Positions 14,401 through 26,600 of a stretch of 64,000 bases of DNA are shown piece by piece; the stretch's first letter is position 1; every line of letters begins with the position of its first letter. Source of the stretch: Anoplopoma fimbria (lineage: Eukaryota > Chordata > Actinopteri > Perciformes > Anoplopomatidae). Location: NCBI RefSeq assembly GCF_027596085.1, contig NC_072452.1, positions 9,953,077 through 10,017,076 of the forward strand, given 5' to 3'. The position numbers and the translations under genes were made by a program. Below the pieces are notes generated by a model. The model saw only the letters and a program-made list of their open reading frames with translations. It was not told where the DNA came from and searched no databases.

Positions 14401-17400
14401 CTGGTTCCCCTCGATGAGCCCCATACGGGATAACGCTGCATATCTTAATGCTAAATGCAGATTGAGTGAAATTAATTACCTGGCTGAATTTAGGTCTTAA
14501 TTTACATCTGCAATATTTAAACTATATTTCTCATCAACCATGTGGAGGGCATGAGCATATTTTTGTTTTAGAAACTGACCTCTGTCACCACGCAGTCACA
14601 ATGTGTGACGGATGCTTTGATCTATTCCAGCTTCAATACTCCTCTGACTTGTACAGGCTGCTGGTATTCTCCCTGCGTGCCTCTGTGCTGACACTGCTTT
14701 CCTCTGCATCTCATTGATTCAGGACCTGTGAGTGATAGATGGGTTTAATAAAGCAAGGTGCAGTCCCCCCAAATAAATGAGCCAACGCGGGATTTATTAC
14801 CAACATCTGCATTTTTAGGGGAGTAAACAGGTCCTAAGCTGGGAAACACAGTTTGGTGGTACTCCCACAACCCAAAGTCTAGGCCACAAACATTTGGGCA
14901 TGCACACAGCTGTGCACATAGACACTGATACACTAACATACCTACTATACACACACACACACACCATGACACACACTTCCAATCACTGCCTTTTCCCGTT
15001 CCTTGTCATTCTCTCTGTCACTTAATTCTGACATTTCTTGCTATTCATCTTTCTCTTTCAATAAAAGGAGACCTTGGCTTGCTGAAGTCTTTTTGGCATC
15101 TCTGTTCTTCTCAGTTACACGTTCTTCAGTCTTTTTTTCCCTTTCTTTTGTCTATCTTCTTTTATTCTGACAGACCTTCCCTCTATTTGAAGCTGCCGAG
15201 CAATTTCTCTTTGAAGCAAAGTGCTCATCACTAGTTTGTCATCATATATAATGCTCTTTTTTTGTCATAAACAGCAGCACATTTTATTTGCCCTCTCCCT
15301 TTTTTGCCATGACAGTGCTACAGGCTGCTTAGTGGTGGTGATTTATCCATGCGCGGCGCCAGCGGAGCTAAATCTCTACTCCCCTTGGCACTGGAACAGT
15401 AGTGTGCATGGTTTAATTTCAGCCCTGAAAGACTGTCATGCTGCAGTGATAACACAGGCCTGTTTGCCAGTGATTGGACTAATTAATAGGCTCACAGATG
15501 ATTCGCGGCTGTCTTACTCAGTCACTGTAGAGGAGGGCGGAAAAAAAAGGCGAGAGAAAAAGGGAGAGGGGAAAAAATAAAGTAGCTTGACCCGTGAACT
15601 TCAGAGCCTCTTAAGAAGCGGTAGGTTCACTCATTAACTTTCATGTGCACGGAAAAGGGATTAGACTATAAAATGCCACAAAATTGCACCCACAGATGAC
15701 TGACTTTTTCCAAGCATGTTTGTTTATTAATGACAACATTCTGACCGCTTGGTCGATAATTACAAACACATTCAGCAGCCCTCACAGGGCTCGCACACTT
15801 TCATTTCCCCCTGCGTACTCCCCGCTGCTGCTTGAAAATCTGATACCCTGAAAGGTTTATACAGGACTTTGTCCCTCCCTCCCTCCCTGTCTCACTGCAG
15901 ATGACCCACTAACGCTTTATACAATGAGTGCTACTCTGATAGCTATCCCTCTGTGTAATTACAGACTGAGCTGTGACTAAATGAAAGAAATTGTGTGTTT
16001 ACCACACATGCATTAGTCAACAATATGTTTCACGAGGGGGGGGGCATTTGTTCACAGACTTGACTGCTGACAATGACGAATGACTATAGTGTACAGCAGT
16101 TGGGCAATTTGTCCCCGAACTTTAAATCTGGATTTTAAGTGCCTAAATTGTATGTGTACACACAAACATGCTTTATAACTCAATAGTCACGTGCTTGTTT
16201 GTCACACACTGTTCTCATGTGTGAGATTCTGTACATCAAGAGCATAATAAAAAAGGAATTTATTCACTTCAAAGAATAACTGTTCAAACAAAGCCAGCAG
16301 CGGGGTTACACTGTTTTAACAGAGGGTGCCACACAGCAGCTGGAGGTTCCTTAAATGTGCGGCGTAAAGTGCATCACACTCATTTGAATTAACCCAGTAT
16401 ATCCAGTGTAAAGGCGCAGCATGGGCGCAATGTGCAACAATGCAAGTACAGATGTCTCCAATTTAACCTCGCTTGTGAGACACACTCTGCAGTGGCTGGT
16501 GATGGTAGCATGTTTTTGTGGGTGTTTGTGGACTGTTCTAGTGGTTTTTAGAGCCAATAGAAGATGATGCTGATTGTTTACACCACCACTAGCCCTCCTG
16601 CCTCACATTTTAATGCTGTGTATCAGATACAATGCCTTCTCTATCTTAACAACCTCCATAAATGTCTGTCACTTCCTGCACTCCCTAAATAAATATGGTC
16701 AATTTTCTTTTTAAAAAACGAAAAAACGATTTCAGAGAGAAGCAGATGGAATGGTCTACAATATGTGTTTGAAGGAAATATCCAGAGTGTCAAACTGATT
16801 CAGCAGAGAAAACTGTTAAAAAGATCAAGATAGAAGCTAAAGCCTACATTTTAATTCTATTTTTATTTGAAATTTTGTCACTTTAGGCTGCCTTCAAACA
16901 TCTGGCCAGGGACAGCAGATGAAAACTAGCCTCTCTGGCTAACTCTGGCTCACTTACAGTTTGACTGTTGATTGGTGTGCATTGTCCCTGCAAAATAAAC
17001 AAATAAATAAAAATAAAATAAAGTGTAAAAGTTCCACCACTTCACCTGGTGATCGAGACAGAAGACAATGAAATTAAGGAGCAACACTGTTCCTGTAAAG
17101 CCTGGTAGGTCTTTATTCACTGTTACAATCATTAAAAAACAAAAGCAGCATGTGTATACACTCAGTATACCTCCAGTAGCTATTGTAGCATAGAAGTGCA
17201 AGCATACTCTGCTTATGTTAACCCCCCAGGTTTTTGCATAGAAATGTAATGATTTAGAAACGTATAGCTCCTTTTAACCTCTCCGGGTAAAAAGTATCAC
17301 TATTAAACAACATGACAAACTTTTATTCCGTAAAAAAGCCAAAGAATTTGTAAAATCTGAAATGATTGCATGAGACTTCATGGAGCAAAGCCGGGTAGTT

Positions 17401-18955
17401 GACAAACCCTGGTCAGAGCTGGCCGATGCTAAGCTATGAGTGGCCAGTCTGCGTTTGAAGGGCAGGACTTAGCGAAGGGTTGTGAGGCTGGGTCATAATA
17501 TTTCAAAAATTCAAGTATTGCAGGAAAAAAATGGTCTGTAAACTTTCAATTCAGAGACACAATTTAATAGCCTCTTTCAGATATTCACCACGTTATGTAA
17601 ATGTTAGAACAGTTTAACAAGTCTGACTAAAATCCTGCACATCACTTTAACATAAAACTCAACAACAATCACACCAGGTCGGATCATGGCAAGTGTGAAC
17701 TGAATGTAGTTCCATGAAGTTATTGAGCATGCCATCCAAAATACTTGGCCTTGTGGCCTCTTAAGCTTACACCGTTTTCTTTGATTTCGCAACACAATAC
17801 AAATATGCACTGCTTCTTGCCACATAGGTCATTTAGGAATAGCTTAACAAAGACAAGATGCAGCCATGTTAGGTGTTCCATGTCTGAAAGGGGCTGTTGA
17901 TTGAGTGAAGCTTTGAGTGGCTGCACCTTCAACAGAACAAAAGGTGATCTCAGAGATTATAATGCAGCCCACTCTCCAGAGTCTGTGCTGTGCCAAGCAA
18001 GAACACATGGGAAATGCAGTTCACGACTGTAAGGTCAAATACATAAGAAACTGTACATTTGTTAAAGACTTTCTATAGTACAAATATCAGTTTGTAGAAA
18101 TATAAATATTTTGTCTATCACAGTATTAGGATGCTCATTTTTATGTAAAAACAAACTCGCCTTGGAGTAAATTGTCAAAGAGCTACATATATTTGGTTGT
18201 GCCTTGAGCTCTCAAAAGCTCCATTTCCTGGAGTCAAAAAGCACATTTGTGAAAATACCACCATTGAACTTGCCGTGCATCTGCCCTAACCAGCAGAGCC
18301 TAAACCAAGTCCAAAGAGCCATCACAAGAAGAAGAGTGAAGTCGGCCCGACCTTACACCCAGACCCACCAATGTGGTGAACGGTGGGCAATGCTGCCTTA
18401 ACTACATAACATCACTTCTCTGCATGGACCTCAGGGGTCAAAGTCATTGTGTATTCCTGAGCTGCTGGTTCAGGGTTGCTTGGGGGAGTCCAAGAGCACA
18501 GCAGCGTGTTAGCAAGCAGTCGGGGCACGGCTGTAAATGATTCATATTTTACAGGCAGGCACATTCATGCTAGTGCTGGATGCAGCTGGATGATTTCCTC
18601 TAACTCAAGGTCCATGGTCCCTGAGTGGATCTTTTGCCTCAGGTTAGTCCTATTGATGAGCAATGTCTAATGGTGTTCACATATGTTCCAGGAGATTTTT
18701 GATGAAATATGGCATTGGAGGGCCATTAGTCCAAGCATGCTCAAGTCACTGTGACGTTGATGGTAATCTGCTCTGGGACTATCTGTACTGGAACCTTTCC
18801 CCCAGTGGAAATGTGTCAATCCACCTGCCATTAAAGTGAACACCTCTTATACTTCACACACCTCCCTTTCCCTTTTCTCTGGGGGCTCATTCTCTCATCT
18901 TCCCCTAATCTCAATCTCTCTTTTTCTTCCTTTCTCCCACCTCCTTTCCCTCCCG

Positions 18956-19330
18956 GAGCTTGTATTTTACCTCAGTCAATCTCCAGGAAGATGAAGTGGC
19001 ATGATAAGGTCGCGACATCTGTAAAGGCTCTCATTGGGGCTTAATGAATACCATTAATTCAATCGGGGGACTTGTTTGGATGGCCGTGGCCTTTGTCCAG
19101 TCATGATTAAGCGATGCTATCAGTTATCAATCGTAATGAGCTTTTGTGGTCGTGGGAAATGGGCGCCGGCTGGTGAAATAATAACATCTTGGTCTGATGA
19201 TAGCGGGTATAAGGCCAGACACCTATCTCATCCCCCGACCTATTGATATGATATGTGGGCGGTAGTATGGGCATACAGTATCTCATAGCTTACCGGTCCA
19301 ATGGAAACATCAGCACACTGATTACTATTG
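18956..19330. promoter_or_regulatory. candidate conserved non-coding element
   Basis: This is a stretch of balanced composition with no simple repeats. It contains many homeodomain- or POU-like cores: ATTAATTCAAT, TCATGATTAAG, TATCAATCGTAATGAG and TTGATATGATATG. The suggestion rests only on composition and motif density. No alignment was possible, so confidence is low. Confidence 0.25.
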
Positions 19331-20233
19331 AATTGAGATACATGATATTTCAATTGACAGTCTCAAATCATATGTGAGTTAATTTCCTTAGAGTGGCTAT
19401 AATCAATATTTTTATATGAACAATGGATAAAATATATATCTGTAACAAGAAAGGGGTCACTTGTAATGACAAACCCACAGAGAATTACCACCTTATGCAG
19501 TTCATCTCAGTTGTACTGAGCGTTAGCATCTGTCAGTTCCAGAGGTCGCGTTAACCGAGTATACAGAAACATTTGTCCTCGGAGCGCATCAATAGTACAT
19601 AGTATATAGAGCAGTGCTAATGCAGCTAGGCTACTGGTACAAAAAGGAGCGCATGCTGCAGGATTTCATCCTGGTGTAGCAGGCGCAGGAAGGATTTGGA
19701 AATCTTACGTTCAGAGATTGTAGTAAATCCAGTCTCCATTGTGGCTGCAAGTTCAAATACAGAAAAACCATGCTTTATCTGCTTTGCGCGTGTTGGCGGG
19801 AAAATAACTGCAAGGTTGGTGCCGTATCCCTGTAAATCTTTTTCTCACCATGTCCTTATAAATGCATTATCTATAAGCTTGTAATGTATATCAATAATTC
19901 ATAAAAACACAAGCACACAAATATACAGTACAGCGAGCGCTGCCCCCGCCATGCGTGCCCCTGTTTCAGTCCTCTGCTGAATTTGCCAAAAGTGTATAGG
20001 ATTAGCATCACAGCCTCCGCCTTTAAATGTGGCTTTATCTTATGTCTTATTATTAACATTTTAATTACAATTAAAATAACGAGTAATAATAGATTATGAC
20101 GACATTTTTACAACCCTGTCGAACAAGATGACGGACAATGAGAGAGTCTAACACAACCACTGCTCAGCTTAATTATCTGGTTTACATTGTTGTTCCAACA
20201 ACATCAACATGAATAAATCATTCAGTTTTTTTA

Positions 20234-20368
20234 GTATGCTAAGCTAGGCTAACCAGCTACTGCCTGTAGCTTCATATTTATCATACCGACTTCATGTCTG
20301 TGGTATCAATCTGCTCATCGAAATCTCAGCAAGAAGGCAAATTACCCAAATGTTGAAACATTCCTTTT
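20234..20368 (+). repeat. dispersed repeat fragment (same family as 61366-61875)
   Basis: It contains ATGCTAAGCTAGGCTAAC, GTAGCTTCATATTTATC, CTCAGCAAGAAGGC and TGTTGAAACATTCC. These align with the right half of the intron 4 fold-back element and with the 24898-24954 fragment. Confidence 0.55.
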
Positions 20369-21956
20369 GATGACTATTGATGTTGATGTGAAGCATATCC
20401 TAACAGCATGTTTAAATATAATCTTAACTATTTAAATTCAGTTTTAATTGTCAGTCTTCTAAAATATAGTACCCAGATTTAACCTAAATGTCTTTTCACC
20501 TTTAAACCACCAAATCTTGACTGGGTTACTACTGATCTTTTACATAGTTTCAGGTTGCCTGTCATGTCAGCAATTATGTTCATGTCCACACGTCCATTTA
20601 GAATGCAGCATCTGTATGGTTTTTTCTCTACGGATTTAAATAATTCACACAAAGCACAGTCTCCATTCAGTTTTTATGAGCCCCCAGTGGCAGTTCACGG
20701 CAGTTTCAGCCTGTTTATATCACAATCTCCCTTATGTGCCCTCATTCCAGCCTTTCTTAATTTTGCATTTGGTTGCAGCCAGTGAAGCCTTAAACCCCCA
20801 ATGTTCTCTTCTGGTTTTTAATCAACTCCACAACTATTACAGGGACTGTGTAGCCTTTACAAATAAGTGCTGTCTTTGTAAACCGCTATTATTCATTGCA
20901 CAGCCTATTTAAGTGCACATATGACTTTTAAGATAAACCCAAGGGCAAAATCCTGGATGGCTTAGACGCCTTCCAACAAACAAAAACAAACAACCCATCA
21001 TGCAGAGGCACCAACGGCTACGGGAAGAACCTATTGTACAGGACGGCTGAGCAGAGCCGCACCAGGCCTGGAGTGATGCACCATTCTCATCTCTCTCATA
21101 ACGTTATTAAAAGTTTGAGCCTGGAGGCCATGAAGGTTTAGCAGAGGATTATTATTTCAAGCTCCCTGCGAAATAAATCAATCCGTTATCAAAGTCCGCA
21201 GTCCCCATGAACTGCGTAATCAAATTGAACAGTGTTCTAGGCTAGTATCCCGTTACTGTTCTATTAAATTGAGCTATTGCTGTGGGAGATGGCTCAAATA
21301 GAGCCTTCCATATAAGACATGGGTGTTATGCGCACACAATTGAAAAATCCCATAAATTTGCCACTGTAAAACATTTTTCCTAAAGGATTGTTTCTTTGAA
21401 GATTTTCTTCTCTTTCTTCATTACCTTCTGAGTGCAGAAAAGGCTTTGTGTTAAGGAAAAACAAAAAGATTGCAACTCTATAGTATGTGAGGTGAGCTGG
21501 GTGACATTTTACCTTATGCAGCTAAATCCTCATATTTTCTAAACTCTTTACACTTTAACTTTGCATGAGGTAACCAAGAATGCCTCTCTGACATTTAGGG
21601 AGAATACACCAGCCAGACCTATTACTATTGTAATATCACATATTCCTGTAATGCAATTTCTGAACAACAGTATCTCTCCCGCTGCTCTGGCTCTCTCTTT
21701 CTCGGGCTGGTACGCCTGTCCGCACACCGTGATTGGACGAGGCCATCTTGCAGGCTCGGCGCTTCTATTCAGCCGGTCCCTGTTGAATAGCGCCCGTCAA
21801 GCAGCAGAGCAGATGAAGTGTTTTTGCTGTTATGGTCAATGAGGGAAATGACATTGAATTTGAAAATATGCTGATGACTCTACTTGAAAACGGCAATTCC
21901 TCTGAATCTAGCTGGGGCAGTGTTTCCATCATAACATCCCCCCCCCCCACCCTTCA

Positions 21957-22096
<140 letters not shown>

Positions 22097-23963
22097 CGAC
22101 CACCTTTAGAGGGTTTCCCATGATGTTGGCAGGGATTTCACCTTGGAGATGATGTGGAATGATATTTTCCAGAGTAATGGATGTGTTTTTTTTGTTTTTG
22201 GCACAACATGGGAATACATAAACATCAGGATGTAAACATTCTATAGAACAACATCATGTTCCTGTTTTAGCAACATGATATATATACAGTATGAACCAAT
22301 TCTGAGGCTGAGAGAAAGTCAAGTCTGCACCTTTCCTGGTGAACACTGCTACCATGACCTCTGACGCTTTTGAAATAAGGAACTGTAAAGCTTCTATTAG
22401 AGTAAGGGTTAAAAGCCCCTTGACACCCTTCACTTGCTACAAATGTGAGAATGAAGTAGCAGCTCATTAATTTACTGTTCAAAACCGAAGGCCTTTTAGC
22501 AATAAGCAAAATATCATTAAAAGACTGCTGTCAGCCTTGCTAAGCCAGTATATTTGTATAATGGTTGCAAAACAGACTTTTTAAACTCATGTATGTAGAC
22601 ATTCTTTGATATAGATCCTCTTTTTCATGCATGTGCTTGCAATGAGATTCATTAGTGACTGTTTTGTATGCGAAACACAAAGCACAGATGGCATTTGCAC
22701 TTTGCATCTCATCTACTGTAACCTAGTGTGTGTCATTAAAAGGGAGCGAAGAAAAGCAATTTAAATTGGAGCTTTGATTTAACTTTTGATGATTGCTCAA
22801 AGGTGTGTTGAGCTACATCCACACATACCTGGCTGACAAGAAAGAGCCGCTCTGCCTTTAGAGCTCTAATTAGGTTCCAGCGGAGCGGCTGTGACAGAAC
22901 ATCACTTTCTGTTCAAAGAAACGGACTATGTTGCTCATCTGCTGTACACACACACACACTTTATTTTCTGACAGTAATGAGTTGGGCACATCCTTTTCTG
23001 TTTGCATCATTCAGGTTTTGTTTATTACATCCTCACCTTCAGACGGTACATCTTATTTATTTGCTCAAGGGCTTGTCAAATTTCAAAAGCACTGCTATTA
23101 TCTTGTAACTACTGTCAATTATGTAAAGAAACATTAAACCTACATCCTTTCCTCTAACTCTCACATTCACAGTCGCACTCTGGTTTTCTGATGCCTCAGT
23201 GAACGAATAAGTGAATTACTTCTCTGACTCTGCTCATCCTTGATATTCAAGTAATGTCTAGGCCTGCACCTTGTTCGACTTTGTTGCAGGTGTTGTAGTG
23301 GAAGTCTGGTATTTTAAAACAAAGACGGGACGTCATGCACTGTCAAGGTACTGACAGAACATTTTGCTTTCGAAACACTGAGCTTCTAACAGACTGGCCA
23401 GATCTAATGCTGAGAAGAGGAGTCTATACAGTATTATCTAACTGCAAGTATGTGAACTTGAGTTCTTACAAACTACTCGAAAATACTACAAGAGTAACTT
23501 ACTTTCTCCTTCAGGTACCATATTCAAAATTGATCTTAATATCAAAAGGTTTCCAGTAATACACTGTAAATTATAAAAAAGCATATCATTCTTTATAATG
23601 CTATCTAATTTGATCTAATTTAAAAGGCATTAAATCAAGCAAGAGGCGAGCTTTACTGCTTTACCACAACATCTTGTTGTGATGCTGATAAATAATAATT
23701 CAATGTCACCCCATTATTATTATTATTATTATAACGGGCTTGACCTCTACTTGAATCCATTTTTTTCTCAGTTATTCACATTAACACTGAACACATCACT
23801 TTAAAAGATGAACAACAACTGTTCTTTCTTAAAAAGCTTGAAAAAACTGGATCAAGCAACAACGTCTCGTTAAAGTCAAACATTGAATAAACTACAGCGG
23901 ACTGTTTTTGGTTTTTTTACATTCTAACAGAAATGTAAAGCCAGCAAAGAAGATCATATTTAA

Positions 23964-24190
23964 CCCCTCACATCCTCTTCATCACCTCTCACAGCTCCTT
24001 CCCTCAGGGAGGTGCTCCGGTCCACTAAGACTAAACGCTCCACAAGCATCTTTTTTCCCTTAGCCATGAGGACCCTGAACTCCTCCCTCCTCACATAACA
24101 CTGACATGCCAGGATTGTCTACTGTTGTCCATTTATGTATTTGTGATGCAGAGAGTAACACACTGTACTGAAAACAAATTCCCCCGGTTG
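23964..24190 (+). pseudogene. LINE reverse-transcriptase ORF, C-terminal remnant
   Basis: Reading from 23964 gives 44 codons and a TAA at 24096-24098. The frame includes SLREVLRSTKTKRSTSIFFP and then LAMRTLNSSLLT. The pattern basic-rich K(T)KR...SFFPxAxRxLN is the typical C-terminal end of the ORF2 product of L2/Rex-type non-LTR retrotransposons in fish. About 90 bases of likely 3' tail follow, with an AT-rich end near 24250-24290. The remainder of ORF2 upstream is absent, so this is a 5'-truncated dead copy. No complete functional protein is present. Confidence 0.7.
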
Positions 24191-26159
24191 TGTAGTATGC
24201 TCACATTTACCTCAATTCCTATAAAAGACAGGTCTGCCTGTTATGTCAACAAGATTTTGCAATAAAAAAAATCTGTCTAAAGTTTATGATATTGATTTAA
24301 AAAATCTCTCAGAGTTGAAAGCCCTGCATTTGAGAAGAGACTCTCTTAAATGAACTGCGCCTATTGTGAAAAGTAAGTGTGCTACTGGACGAGAGAGAGA
24401 GAAATGCCCTGATCTACTGTGGAAAGGCTCCATCTTTATGGGCTAACTGATTTAGTTTACATTCATAAAACCACAGAGACCTCGCCACTGGCAAACCCAC
24501 AACTGTTCTAGTTTTGAATTATGTAGATAGTTAAGTACTTTCCTTCACAGGGCCGGCTGATCTATGTATATAACTACAGTACAAGTAGAGGCTACATATG
24601 CACTAGTGCTAGCACCTGTGCACCTTCGTGGACTCTTAATCATCCGTTCACCGTAAAATAAAACATGTTCTTATATTCTGAGTGAGATTTTATGCAAGAG
24701 CGCAAGCTTCTTTTAAACGTCAATAAGATGGTTACGTTGCCATGTAGTAGCTGTTGCCATGGGTAACCTCCCTGGATTGGCTGAACATGCCTTATTGAAG
24801 ACAAAAACAGGAGAAAATCAATTTTGGAGTGAATAAATATGTTTTTAAATATTGTGAATTATTTGCCCTAAAAATCTTGCTCTTTGTAAAAGGGGTTTAA
24901 CTCTCGGCAAGAAAGAAAATAAGCTTATCTTCCAAAATGTCAAACTATTCCTTCAAGGCTCAGATCATCTTTGATTGTATGTCATGTGACGCAATCATCT
25001 TAGCTTCAAGATGCTTTCGGGAAACATGGCCCAGATCAGTCTCAGACATTATTTCATATGACTCACGGATGAGTCAACAAATTATGTAGTGACCTTTCTA
25101 TGGGCTTATGTGTTTATTTAATATGTGAGAACACATGATTCGCCACAGTTTAGTAGAGTAAACATTTCACATTGCCCCCCTCTTCAGGACAAATAGCGCG
25201 ATTTAGAAATAACTGCAGTTGAGTAACAGCGTACAATTGAACTCTCATCAAAAGCCAATCAGTGGTTTCTTTGGGGATGGACCACAGCTGACTCATATCC
25301 CCCTTTGTTATGGCGGAGAGCAATTATAACAGCATAGAAAATATTATGATGTTATGATGTTTGAATTACACATTAGACTGTTAAAAGCCAAAGCTGAAGT
25401 CCAGTGACCGTCACAACCCAAACAGACGGTTACCAAAGCAATTTTCCTTTAGTGAAAAACAAAACAACTCACAGCGTGGTGGCAGCTGATGACTGATGAT
25501 CACTTCAATTCATAAATGTAGTCTGAACTGTGCAATATATTTGGGTAAACATTAATTGTATTTCAAAGGGGGGAAATGTTTGCATTCAGCTGTATTCCCT
25601 ATAAAAGCCTGCTGCCCTGAGCTATAATGATGAAGTGCAATGTCCAGATGTGAAGTCACACTGAGCTACTTGTCACTTCTAATGGGGCGTATTAATGAAG
25701 CTCTGCAGGATTTCAACCCCTGCTACTTTTTGTTCATTTCTTTTTGATCCAACACTGCTTCAGTTGCTTCAGCCCAGTCCTCTGTCTTCCACATGTTAGT
25801 GAAGTGAAAGCACATAACTACTTACATGAATAATCAAAGTTGCCATAAATCAGTTGAATACACTCAATGGCTCACTAAGAATTTGCAAGTACTTCATTTT
25901 ACATTCAGAGCAGCTGAAATCATCAAAGCGTTGGTTCAGCAAGATGCTAGAGATGCTCCACAGGGATGTTGGTCCACGCTGACTTCTGACTGTTATGCAG
26001 AACCTGCAGATCCATGTTGTGAATGTCTTTTTTTTTCATCCCATCTCAAAGGTGCTTTATTTGGTGACAGTTTAACAATTCAGATGAATCAGCAAAATAA
26101 TCCCTCTAAGTATGTTGTAAATGTTAAAATAATAGTTTTGAGTTTGATGACAAAATTGA

Positions 26160-26600
26160 TTACACTCTCATACCCTTCCATTGAATATAAGGCTACAGCC
26201 AGCATCTGGTTAGCTTAGCTTAGTGTAATCAGCCGACAACTTCCGGGTTGAAGCCAATGTGGCAGTGCCTTAAACGTGCATTCTCTCTACTGGCCAGCAG
26301 GGGGCGACTCCTCTGGTTGCAAAATGAAGTCTGGTTGTATAGAAGTCTATCAGAAAATGAACCTACTTCTTACTTGATTCATTCCCTCAGTAAACATTTT
26401 AAACATTTGTTTATGGTCTCAATCACTACTTTTTAAGACTTCTTCAAAACAGTATAATGTTCATTTAATAAATGAAGTTTTTTGAGTCAAATAGACAGGT
26501 TATGCTTTAGGGCGTGGCTACCTTGTGATTGACAGGTCGCTACCACAGCGTTATCCTGTCTGGGAGCTCTCCGTATTTTCATCCAACAACTTTAATTCTC
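26160..26600. repeat. dispersed teleost repeat
   Basis: Segments CCAGCAGGGGGCGACTCCTC, GAAGTCTGGTTGTATAGAAG and TAGGGCGTGGCTACCTTGTG match, from memory, a repeat scattered widely in percomorph genomes. The boundaries are approximate, and the right side may extend towards 27200, where ACTTCCGGTTAATTC echoes ACTTCCGGGTTGAAG at 26241. It has no coding potential. Confidence 0.6.

Noticed and set aside
25826..26218. A 130-codon plus-strand ORF
   Set aside because: It runs into a dispersed repeat at its 3' end and shows no family resemblance.
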